This document shows positions 17,555 to 24,848 of a DNA stretch of 64,000 nucleotides, piece after piece. The notes under the pieces are model-generated. The model ran no database searches. It was given only the letters and a program-made list of their open reading frames with translations, and was not told the origin of the DNA. The stretch is from Lysobacteraceae bacterium P. Lineage in GTDB: Bacteria > Pseudomonadota > Gammaproteobacteria > Xanthomonadales > Xanthomonadaceae. Location: contig SCOX01000010.1 of assembly GCA_005503055.1 (NCBI GenBank), positions 92,596-156,595 of the forward strand, in the 5' to 3' direction. The position numbers were made by a program, and so were the translations under genes. Positions within the stretch are counted from its first letter, which is position 1. Each line of letters opens with the position of its first letter.

Positions 17555-17824
17555 CTAGACGCGATCGACGCACACTACGGAAACATGCAGCTGCATCTCG
17601 TCGAACAAGGTGAGGAGCCGCTTTTCGATCTCCACCAGATTCGCCAGATTCTGGCGCCCGTAAAGGGAATAAGTGGGTTTGTCGCCCTGGCGAGTGCCTG
17701 GCACGCGCCCCACGCCGACATCCGAGGTGCGACACGCATTCGCCCAGACTTGCTGCAAGGTCTCCGGGCCGATGCTCTGCCCATTGCCGATGGTGAATTT
17801 GAAGATCGTGATCATGGGTTTCAT
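17555..17824 (-). CDS. Hypothetical protein
   Basis: Unrecognised 89-residue protein beginning MKPMITIFKFTIGNGQS, with an alpha/beta pattern: an N-terminal strand, a helix (ETLQQVWANACRTS), a loop, and a C-terminal helix-strand (LVEIEKRLLTLFDEMQLHVSVVCVD). CAGGAG precedes the start at good distance, which supports expression. No signal peptide or metal motif is visible. Confidence 0.6.
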   Translation of the reverse strand: MKPMITIFKFTIGNGQSIGPETLQQVWANACRTSDVGVGRVPGTRQGDKPTYSLYGRQNLANLVEIEKRLLTLFDEMQLHVSVVCVDRV

Positions 17825-17940
17825 TGGAACTCCTGAAAGCGCGCGCACGTATCGCGCACCCGCTTGTTTGTCGTGAGCTTCGCAGTGAGTTGCCTACCGT
17901 CGCATTGCGGGCGGCAGCATCCCACTTCGAGCAATCGCCT

Positions 17941-18180
17941 TCAGCGTGGTTTCGGAACGACACCGTTGGGCGTTACCGGGGCGGTCTTGACGTTTGCGCC
18001 TTCGATTTTTTCCGGCTTGCGTCGCAGCGGCGTGATCCCGAGCACTTCGATGTGCCCGCCCGCCTGACCGAACGCATCCAGATCGTCGGCGAGGCGCTCG
18101 CGTGCGCTGCTCCTGTCGAGCGATGGATGGAATCCCGAGGTATACAAGGGGCCGTAGCCGCGTTGGCGCGTGGTCGACAT
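17941..18180 (-). CDS. Hypothetical small protein with F-x3-GG-x-IEVL motif
   Basis: A 79-residue protein starting MSTTRQRGYGPLY; GAGGA lies 8 nt before this ATG, so I prefer it to upstream ATGs. Near residue 40 it has LADDLDAFGQAGGHIEVLG followed by a basic stretch. A helix ending in F-x-x-x-GG-x-I is seen in small transcription-related proteins such as SutA, but the similarity is short and no function is claimed. Confidence 0.45.
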   Translation of the reverse strand: MSTTRQRGYGPLYTSGFHPSLDRSSARERLADDLDAFGQAGGHIEVLGITPLRRKPEKIEGANVKTAPVTPNGVVPKPR

Positions 18181-18312
18181 GAACAGATTCCTCATCACAA
18201 CAAGCGGGTTTTGTCGGCATGCGAGGTCACATCCGCATGCAGGCTGGGAACGCGGTTTCGCCACGACGGACCGTGCACGGCGCGATGCGCACCGAGCGAC
18301 GGCCGCTCAGGC

Positions 18313-18984
18313 TCATGCGAGGGCGTCATTGGTGGCCTGGGTGTAGTGGAGCAGTCGGCCGCGGTACGGAGGCGTGTCACGATCGTCCATCGGGCAGCGC
18401 TCTTCGAGCGCCTGGAAGCCCTGTTGAGCCATCAGGTGACTGAATTGCGAGCTGTGGCCGGGGCCTGGATCGGTAACGACGACTTCGGCGCCAGGGAGTG
18501 CATGGCGCTCGATTACCTTCGCCAGGAGCGCCGGATGGTCGCGCTCGTACAGCACGTCGCTGGCGATGATCAGGTTGAAGTGGCCGAGCGTCGGCAACGA
18601 TACGTCCCAGCGCATCTGGCGATACTGCAAGGCGGGCAGCGCGTTCAGGGCCGCGTTGTATGCAAGGAATGGTTCCGCCAGCGGGTGCACATCGGAGGCG
18701 ACGACGTTCGCACCACGGCGCTGCAGCACCAGACTCGCCAGACCGATACCGCACCGCAGTTCCAGGACGCGTTTGCCGTCAACGTCGAAGCGGTTCATGG
18801 CCTGTGCGAGCAACCGTCCAGCCGGCCATATCTGCCCGAAGAGGCTCCAATGCGCAGGAGAAATCCCCAGGCGCGCGCCATGTCCTTCGGGATCGGAGCA
18901 CTGTCGCTTGTCACTCAGCACTCGAAGCCGATACGTGTGTCCACCTACCGACACCAACTGGCTGCGAGTGGAATATCCTGGCAT
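18313..18984 (-). CDS. Class I SAM-dependent methyltransferase
   Basis: A 223-residue methyltransferase resembling the METTL21/Nnt1 type: H-W-SLFGQIWPAGRLLAQ precedes the SAM site, as in protein-lysine methyltransferases of that group. Motif I is VLELRCGIGLASL, with Arg where the first glycine usually stands; motif II is VVASDVHP; post-I acidic motif is FNLIIASDVLYE. A GGGGGGCG stretch precedes the ATG. Substrate unknown; it is the first gene of the small minus-strand run toward tRNA-Ala. Confidence 0.75.
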   Translation of the reverse strand: MPGYSTRSQLVSVGGHTYRLRVLSDKRQCSDPEGHGARLGISPAHWSLFGQIWPAGRLLAQAMNRFDVDGKRVLELRCGIGLASLVLQRRGANVVASDVHPLAEPFLAYNAALNALPALQYRQMRWDVSLPTLGHFNLIIASDVLYERDHPALLAKVIERHALPGAEVVVTDPGPGHSSQFSHLMAQQGFQALEERCPMDDRDTPPYRGRLLHYTQATNDALA

Positions 18985-19220
18985 TGGCGCCCCCCGATGG
19001 CCCCTCTCCGCAAACGGAGAAGGTCACGCGTGAAAGGGAGCGATCGGGCGGCGTTGTGCCGTGCGGACGCGCGGGTAGGCAGTGGCCGAAAGCAAGTGCC
19101 TGTCCGGCATCCTACACGCTTTGCCGCGCCCCCACGTGACGACGCCACGCGCCCATTGAGCTCGAATGGACCTGGGCGCGGGCGCCGCGTTCCGTCCAGA
19201 ACCCACGAAAGGAGCCTTCA

Positions 19221-19532
19221 ATGAGTGAGCACACGAAGATCTGCCGGATCTGGCACGGAAGGACGTCCAGCGACAAGGCCGACGCCTATGCCGCGTTCTT
19301 GAAGGAGCGTGCTGTCAGCGACTATCAGTCGGTTCGGGGAAACCTGAAAGTCGAGATCCTGCGGCGTGAGGCCGGGGAGGTCACCCACTTCCTGACCGTC
19401 ACGCATTGGCAATCCGAGGAAGCGATTCGCGGATTCGCCGGCGACGACCTGCTGCGCGCGAAATACTACGAAGAAGACCGGGACTTCCTGCTCGAATTCG
19501 AACCCAACGTCGCGCACTATCACGTCGTGTGA
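19221..19532 (+). CDS. Antibiotic biosynthesis monooxygenase (ABM) domain protein
   Basis: A 103-residue single-domain dimeric alpha/beta-barrel protein. The pattern ICRIWHGRTSSDKADAYAAFL followed by LRREAGEVTHFLTVTHWQSEEAIRGFAGDD is typical of the ABM superfamily, members of which oxidise quinols, degrade heme or are stress-induced with unknown substrates. AAGGAG precedes the start. No neighbour suggests a substrate. Confidence 0.8.
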   Translation: MSEHTKICRIWHGRTSSDKADAYAAFLKERAVSDYQSVRGNLKVEILRREAGEVTHFLTVTHWQSEEAIRGFAGDDLLRAKYYEEDRDFLLEFEPNVAHYHVV

Positions 19533-19553
19533 CCGGACATCCCGGCATGGCGA

Positions 19554-20009
19554 TCAGCCCGCCTTCTTGTCGCGCGATTCGGCCACCACTTCCTGCGGCG
19601 TGGGGTTGGCCTTGGCCTTGCCGTTGACGTAGACGATCGGCACGGGGCCGTTCATCACCGACATGACGCGCGACGCCTCGTCCTGCGAAGTGAGGTTGTT
19701 GAAGTTGGCGCTGTCGGTGCGAACATACGCGATGCCGTGCTTGGACAGATGGCGCACCAGATCGTCCGTGCGGCGCGCCGCATCGGACGTGCAGTGCTTC
19801 GGCGCGAACACGACCACACCGCGCGCGGAGACGCCATCAGGCAACGGGATGGACTGGAACCCGCGGGCGCTCGGGCCGCTGTCGTCCTTGCCCACGCGCT
19901 CGGAAACCCAGGCCTTCGGATCGACGCGGCCGCTGGCCACGTAGGTCTTCCAGACACCGACGCCGGCGACAAGAAGCAGCGCACCCGCGCAGGCTTTCAT
20001 TGCGTTCAT
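19554..20009 (-). CDS. Exported hypothetical protein, glutaredoxin-like
   Basis: A 151-residue protein with an N-terminal signal or anchor segment (ACAGALLLVAGVGVW). The rest resembles a thioredoxin-fold domain: VVVFAPKHCTSDAARRTDDLVRHL, a conserved-looking VRTDS, and VPIVYVNGKAKANPT, which mimics the cis-Pro region of glutaredoxins. Only one cysteine is present at the expected active site (HCTSD), so dithiol chemistry is unlikely. GGGGAAG precedes the ATG. Confidence 0.6.
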   Translation of the reverse strand: MNAMKACAGALLLVAGVGVWKTYVASGRVDPKAWVSERVGKDDSGPSARGFQSIPLPDGVSARGVVVFAPKHCTSDAARRTDDLVRHLSKHGIAYVRTDSANFNNLTSQDEASRVMSVMNGPVPIVYVNGKAKANPTPQEVVAESRDKKAG

Positions 20010-20133
20010 AGCTTCCCCGATTCGATCGCGCGGCTCGCCGTTCGCTGCCGCTGCTGGATCCGTGCGGCGTATGGCGCCGCCCCCGATATCCAAAGCCTCG
20101 CACACTCCATAGCCGCCCGGCTACCATGCGGCC

Positions 20134-21198
20134 ATGCGCATCCCACCCTGGCTCATGGGCGCCGTCCTGCTCCTCGCCGGTTGCGCGAGCGGAGGATCGC
20201 GAATGCAGAACGACATCGATGCGCTGATGCGCGACTACGACGGCCGGGTGCCCGGCGCGTCGGTCCTGGTGGTGCTCGACGGAGAGTGGCTGATCCGTCG
20301 CTCCTATGGCCTGGCGGACATGGAAGCGGGCGTCGCCGCCACGCCTTCGACCAACTACCGACTGGCATCGGTCAGCAAACAGTTCACGGCCGCGGCCATC
20401 CTGCTGCTCGCCGAGGACGGTCGCCTGCGGCTGAACGATCGTGCCCGTCAGTGGCTCCCATCACTGCCCGCCGCCGCGGACGCGGTCACGATCCGCCAAT
20501 TGCTCACGCACACCGCCGGCCTGATCGACTACGAAGACGTGATGGACCCGCAGGACACACGACAGGTGCACGATGCCGACGTGCTGCGACTGCTTCAATC
20601 GCAGGACCGGACCTACTTCGCGCCGGGCAGCGATTACCGCTACAGCAACAGCGGATACGCGTTGCTGGCGCTGATCGTGGAGCGTGCATCGGGCATGCCC
20701 TACGCGCGCTTCCTGCATCAGCGCATCTTCGAGCCCCTGGGCATGCACGGCACGGTCGCCTACGAAGCCGGAATCTCGCAGGCCGCGCATCGCGCCTACG
20801 GCTACACCTTCGAAGGTGGTGCCTGGGTACGCACCGATCAGAGCACCACCAGCGCCGTGCTGGGCGACGGCGGAATCTATTCCTCCATCGACGACATGGC
20901 GAAGTGGGACGCGGCGCTGTACGACGGCCGGCTGCTGTCCGTCGATTCACTGCGCCAGGCCTTCCATCCCGCCACACGCACGAACGACCCTGAGGTGGAG
21001 TACGGCTTCGGCTGGCGTGTCACCGGCGAAACGCTGTGGCATTCCGGCGAGACGATCGGCTTCCGCAACGTCATCGTGCGATGGCCGCAGCGTCACCTCA
21101 CCGTGGTGCTGCTGACCAATCGCAACGATCCCGAGCCTTACGAGACTGCCCGAGAGATCGGCGCGATGGCGATGCGCGAATCGGCCACTGTGAAGTAG
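20134..21198 (+). CDS. Serine hydrolase lipoprotein (class C beta-lactamase fold)
   Basis: A 354-residue predicted lipoprotein (lipobox LLAGC at residues 13-17). Catalytic motifs of the beta-lactamase/DD-peptidase fold: SVSK near residue 78, YSN in DYRYSNSGY near 170, and HSG in LWHSGET near 302. Such proteins are DD-carboxypeptidases, D-aminopeptidases or esterases acting on cell-wall peptides. A TACCAT box ends 6 nt before the ATG and no ribosome-binding site is seen, suggesting a leaderless transcript. It borders the murein-peptide gene block. Confidence 0.88.
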   Translation: MRIPPWLMGAVLLLAGCASGGSRMQNDIDALMRDYDGRVPGASVLVVLDGEWLIRRSYGLADMEAGVAATPSTNYRLASVSKQFTAAAILLLAEDGRLRLNDRARQWLPSLPAAADAVTIRQLLTHTAGLIDYEDVMDPQDTRQVHDADVLRLLQSQDRTYFAPGSDYRYSNSGYALLALIVERASGMPYARFLHQRIFEPLGMHGTVAYEAGISQAAHRAYGYTFEGGAWVRTDQSTTSAVLGDGGIYSSIDDMAKWDAALYDGRLLSVDSLRQAFHPATRTNDPEVEYGFGWRVTGETLWHSGETIGFRNVIVRWPQRHLTVVLLTNRNDPEPYETAREIGAMAMRESATVK

Positions 21199-21224
21199 CG
21201 CGCATCCTCGCCCGCGAACACGGG

Positions 21225-21941
21225 CTATTGGATGGGCACGTCGAAGAACGTCTTCGGAGCCGGTTCCGGGTCCAGCGTGTAGTGCCACCACTCCATGGGA
21301 TAGTTGCGCAATCCCGCACGTTGCATCGCATCGCGAAGGCGATTGCGGTTGGCGCGTTGCTGCGGCGTGGCGCGAGGCGAATCGGTGTTGGCGAGCGGAT
21401 CGAAGAAATCGAATCCAGTGCCCATGTCCAGCGGCTTGCACACGTCCCCGGCTTCGCAGCGCATGAGCGTGAGGTCGATCGTGGCCCCGCGGCTATGGCC
21501 GGACGTCGGCGAGATGTACTCGCCCAGCAGCGCGTGCTTGTCCAGCGCCGGATAGAAGCGCGCCTTGGTCGACTGCTCCGCCTCGTCCTGCGCCCAGGCG
21601 ATGAAGTGCCGCACCGCGCGCGCCGGGCGATAGCAATCGAAGATCCGCAGGCGATACCCCTCGGCGCGTAGTGCGGTCTCCGCGCGCGCGATTGCCTGCG
21701 CGGCCGGCGCGAGCAGGTAGCAGCGCGGCGCACCATAGCCATCCACGGGAGCACCGACGAAGTTGTCGCTTCCCGCGTAACGCATGTCCAGGTCGATGTC
21801 CGCAACCAGCGCGCGCAGGTCCACCAGGCCTGCGGCGTGTGGCGTGGCTGCTGGCGCGACCTGCATCGACGGCGACGATGCACACGCCGCCGCGACCAGC
21901 GTGGCGGTCAGCGTCGCGACGCGCAACGCGGCCCGGTTCAC
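21225..21941 (-). CDS. D-alanyl-D-alanine dipeptidase lipoprotein (VanX/DdpX-like, M15D)
   Basis: A 238-residue lipoprotein (lipobox VAAAC). The M15D zinc motif SGHSRGATIDLTL and the C-terminal EWWHY supply the His-Asp-His ligands and catalytic Glu of VanX-type dipeptidases. VanX relatives hydrolyse D-Ala-D-Ala; outside vancomycin clusters they feed on cell-wall dipeptides. The start is taken as the GTG whose GTGA overlaps the upstream stop by 4 bp; a GTG two codons earlier is also possible. Last gene of lysA-serine hydrolase-VanX-like. Confidence 0.88.
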   Translation of the reverse strand: MNRAALRVATLTATLVAAACASSPSMQVAPAATPHAAGLVDLRALVADIDLDMRYAGSDNFVGAPVDGYGAPRCYLLAPAAQAIARAETALRAEGYRLRIFDCYRPARAVRHFIAWAQDEAEQSTKARFYPALDKHALLGEYISPTSGHSRGATIDLTLMRCEAGDVCKPLDMGTGFDFFDPLANTDSPRATPQQRANRNRLRDAMQRAGLRNYPMEWWHYTLDPEPAPKTFFDVPIQ

Positions 21942-23488
21942 GGGCACTCACCCACGCGCTCGAACGCCAGGTCCTCATAGTCGTAGCTGAAGTCGGCCTG
22001 CGGATCCACCTTCGCCATGCGCAGGCCACCGGCATCGGTGAAGTCGACCCAGGCTTCGGCGTCCACGCTCGAATCGTCCCAGTCGACGAGCAGTCGTTTA
22101 CCGACCCGCTGCACGATCCCATCGAGTAGCGGCGACTTGCGCGCGCGCAAACGAACGCCGTCCCCATCGCGGCAGAGTTCGGCCTCGCCGAACCACGGAT
22201 CCCGGTAAACACCCAGGTGCGGCCCCAGCTCCCTGATCGTTGCGTGGCGACGCCGGGACGTGTCGGGCGCCTTCTCGCTGGCCGGACGCGCAGCGTCTTC
22301 CTGTTCGAGAAGGCGCGCGTAATGCGCCACGGAAAGCGACGAATCGCCACGCGTGTAGTGCTTGACCAACACCTGCGTCAGCACGGTGCGCGCGTCCTCG
22401 CCCTCGCCATTGATGAGGACAACGAAGCCCACGCCCTTGTCGGGCAGCATCGTCACTGCCGAATACATGCCCATCAGCGTGCCGGTGTGGGCCACCTTGA
22501 ATACGCCATCCACGTCCGCCAGACGCCAGCCGTAGCCATAGGCAGAAAAGTGGCTGCCGTCCCACGCGCGCATGCGCCGGGAGATCGGCATCGGCATCTG
22601 TGGAGCCCACAGGGCCTGGCGTTGTTCCGGCGACAGCCAGTCCGCGTTCTTCGAATCCGGCTTCAACCAGTTGGCGGTCCAGCGCAGCATGTCGTCCAGA
22701 CTGCAACGCACGCCGCCGGCCGGGTCCATCGTCGTGGCGGGAATCACGTCGCCATCGCTGCGCACGGGCACGTTTCGGTCGCCTTCGCGTCGGTGCGGCT
22801 GCGCGACGTTGCCTACTTCGCTGCGATTCCACTGGCCGACCTGGCAGCGCTGCATGCCGAGAGGCTCGAATACTTCCCGGCGCACCAGCACTTCATACGG
22901 TGCACCACCGGCCGCGGCGGCAACTTCGCCGGCGACGATGTACATGAGGTTGTCGTAGTCGTAGCCGGAGCGAAAGCTGCGGTAGGGCTTGAGGTAACCC
23001 AGCCCATGGACGATGTCGGCGCGGGTGAACGTGTTCGGCTCCGGCCACAGCATCAGATCGCCGGCGCCCGCATGCAGGCCGCTGTTATGTATCAACAGGT
23101 CGCGCACCTGCATTTCGCGGCCGACCCACGCGTCGTACATCCGGAACTGCGGCAACCATTTCGTGACCGGGTCGTCCCAGCGCAGCTTGCCGGCGTCGAC
23201 CAGTCGCGCAAGCGTCGCGGTGGTCATCGACTTCGTGTTCGACGCGACCTTGAACAACGTGCGTGAATCGATCTTCGCACCCTCGCCCGTCACGAGTTCG
23301 CCCGCTGTTCGCGAGTATACGACGCGTCCGTCTTCGACGATGCCCACCGCGAGCCCCGGCAGGTGATAGCGCGCAAACACCTCGTCGAAGGCGGCATCCA
23401 CGATCGCGCGATCCGTCCGCGCGTGGGCCGGCAACACCGCCAGCGCGAGGACGAAGGCGAGCACGCGCAGCAGCGACTCAGGCTTCAT
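21938..23488 (-). CDS. Periplasmic serine hydrolase (beta-lactamase fold)
   Basis: A 516-residue exported enzyme (signal peptide ending PAHA near residue 23). Catalytic SNTK is near residue 85, the Tyr motif is in GYDYDNLMY near 175, and HTG in VAHTGTLMG near 330. About 130 C-terminal residues (from LGPHLGVYRDPW) form an extra beta-rich domain as in many D-aminopeptidase-like proteins. It overlaps lysA by 11 bp and the VanX-like gene by 4 bp, so the three are co-translated. Substrate is not known. Confidence 0.88.
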   Translation of the reverse strand: MKPESLLRVLAFVLALAVLPAHARTDRAIVDAAFDEVFARYHLPGLAVGIVEDGRVVYSRTAGELVTGEGAKIDSRTLFKVASNTKSMTTATLARLVDAGKLRWDDPVTKWLPQFRMYDAWVGREMQVRDLLIHNSGLHAGAGDLMLWPEPNTFTRADIVHGLGYLKPYRSFRSGYDYDNLMYIVAGEVAAAAGGAPYEVLVRREVFEPLGMQRCQVGQWNRSEVGNVAQPHRREGDRNVPVRSDGDVIPATTMDPAGGVRCSLDDMLRWTANWLKPDSKNADWLSPEQRQALWAPQMPMPISRRMRAWDGSHFSAYGYGWRLADVDGVFKVAHTGTLMGMYSAVTMLPDKGVGFVVLINGEGEDARTVLTQVLVKHYTRGDSSLSVAHYARLLEQEDAARPASEKAPDTSRRRHATIRELGPHLGVYRDPWFGEAELCRDGDGVRLRARKSPLLDGIVQRVGKRLLVDWDDSSVDAEAWVDFTDAGGLRMAKVDPQADFSYDYEDLAFERVGECP

Positions 23489-24785
23489 GCCAATCCTGTG
23501 GAATCTGCTCGCCAGCGATCATGTCGGCGAAGCTCTGTCGACGGCGGATGACCGAATAGCGGCCGTCATCGAGCAGCACTTCGGCGGTCAGCGGCCGCGA
23601 GTTGTAGTTGGAGGCCATGGATGCACCGTACGCGCCCGCGCCGCCAATGAGCAACAGATCGTCCGCTCCGCAGCGCGGCAGCGGCCGGGCCTGGGCGAAG
23701 GTGTCGCCTGTCTCGCATACGGGGCCGACGATGTCGTAGCGCGCCATCTCCGTGCGATCGTGCAGCGGGACGATCTCGTGCCAGGCGTCGTAGAGCGAAG
23801 GGCGCAGCAGGTCGTTCATCGCTGCGTCCACGATGAGGAAGCTGCGATCGGAGCCTTGCTTGATGCGCACCACGCGGGTCACCAGCACGCCGGCCTCGGC
23901 GACGAGATGGCGCCCCGGCTCCAGCACCAGTATTCCTTTGAAGTCCGCGAAGGTCTCGCGCACCAGCGCGGCATAGTCCTGTATCGCGATGGGCCGATCC
24001 AGACCGGGCCGGTAGGTGACGCCCAGCCCGCCGCCGATGTCCACGCTGGCGATGGCGTGGCCGTCTTCGACCAGTTCGCGACGGAAATCCTCGACGCGGC
24101 GCAACGCCTTGCCGAAGGGATCGAGGCTGAGGATCTGCGAGCCGATGTGCGCGTGGAGCCCGTCGAGGAGAACGTGGCTCATCTGCGCGGCACCGGCAAA
24201 CCAGCGGCGCGCCTCGTCGATGGACACGCCGAACTTGTTCTCGGCCTTGCCGGTGGAGATCTTGGCGTGGGTCTGCGCGTCGACATCCGGATTGATGCGG
24301 GCGGCCGCACGCGCGACCACACCCTTTCCCTGCGCGATGGCCTGCAACAGCGAAAGCTCATCGGCCGATTCGACATTGAAGCGCCATACACCTGCTTCGA
24401 GCGCAGCGGCCATCTCCTCGCCGGTCTTGCCAACGCCGGAAAACACGATGCGGTCGGCGGGAACACCGGCCTTTAGACTGCGCTGCATTTCGCCGAGCGA
24501 CACGATGTCGGCGCCGACACCCTGCTGCGACATCAGGTGCAGTATCGCGATGTTCGAGTTGGCTTTGACCGCGTAGCAGATTCGCAGGTCGAGGCCGTGG
24601 AAGGCCTGCCTCAGGCGGGAGACTCGGTAGCGGATCGCATTGGCGGAATAGGCGTAGAACGGAGTGGGCACTTGCACGGCAAGTGCCCGCAGGTCTACGC
24701 CGTCGAAGCGATGCGCGCCAGCTACCCGACCCTCCATGTTTCCATTCGTCGGGCTTTCCGCCTCCCAGCCTGCTTCAACCGGCAT
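23478..24785 (-). CDS. lysA: Diaminopimelate decarboxylase (PLP, fold III)
   Basis: A 435-residue enzyme converting meso-diaminopimelate to L-lysine. PLP lysine is K74 in YAVKANSN; HIGSQ near 215, DIGGGLGVTY near 245, EPGRHLV near 290 and VGPVCETGD near 350 are the family active-site motifs. The ATG at 24785 is preceded by GGAG; a longer start would run into the upstream terminator. Its position next to cell-wall peptidases suggests use of scavenged diaminopimelate. Several relatives carry the biosynthetic enzyme fused to aspartate kinase, so this stand-alone copy may be catabolic (inference). Confidence 0.9.
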   Translation of the reverse strand: MPVEAGWEAESPTNGNMEGRVAGAHRFDGVDLRALAVQVPTPFYAYSANAIRYRVSRLRQAFHGLDLRICYAVKANSNIAILHLMSQQGVGADIVSLGEMQRSLKAGVPADRIVFSGVGKTGEEMAAALEAGVWRFNVESADELSLLQAIAQGKGVVARAAARINPDVDAQTHAKISTGKAENKFGVSIDEARRWFAGAAQMSHVLLDGLHAHIGSQILSLDPFGKALRRVEDFRRELVEDGHAIASVDIGGGLGVTYRPGLDRPIAIQDYAALVRETFADFKGILVLEPGRHLVAEAGVLVTRVVRIKQGSDRSFLIVDAAMNDLLRPSLYDAWHEIVPLHDRTEMARYDIVGPVCETGDTFAQARPLPRCGADDLLLIGGAGAYGASMASNYNSRPLTAEVLLDDGRYSVIRRRQSFADMIAGEQIPQDWHEA

Positions 24786-24801
24786 GTGCACTCCAAAGGA
24801 C

Positions 24802-24836
24802 AAAAAAAGAGGGCGGCCCGCGCTGCCGGGCCGCCC
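24802..24836 (-). terminator. Rho-independent terminator after the TonB receptor gene
   Basis: On the minus strand a GGGCGGCCCG/CGGGCCGCCC stem (24811-24836) is followed by TCTTTTTTTG. It lies 13 bp after the receptor stop and 17 bp before the lysA start codon, so it separates the receptor operon from lysA or attenuates read-through. Confidence 0.92.
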
Positions 24837-24848
24837 ATCGAGGGTCGA

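Noticed and set aside
19005..19020. Regulatory hairpin TCTCCG/CGGAGA between the methyltransferase and ABM genes
   Set aside because: Very short stem without T-run or neighbouring motif; likely a minor repeat remnant.
24786..24803. Longer lysA start at 24803
   Set aside because: It would begin inside the T-run of the terminator and lacks a ribosome-binding site, while the ATG at 24785 has GGAG.
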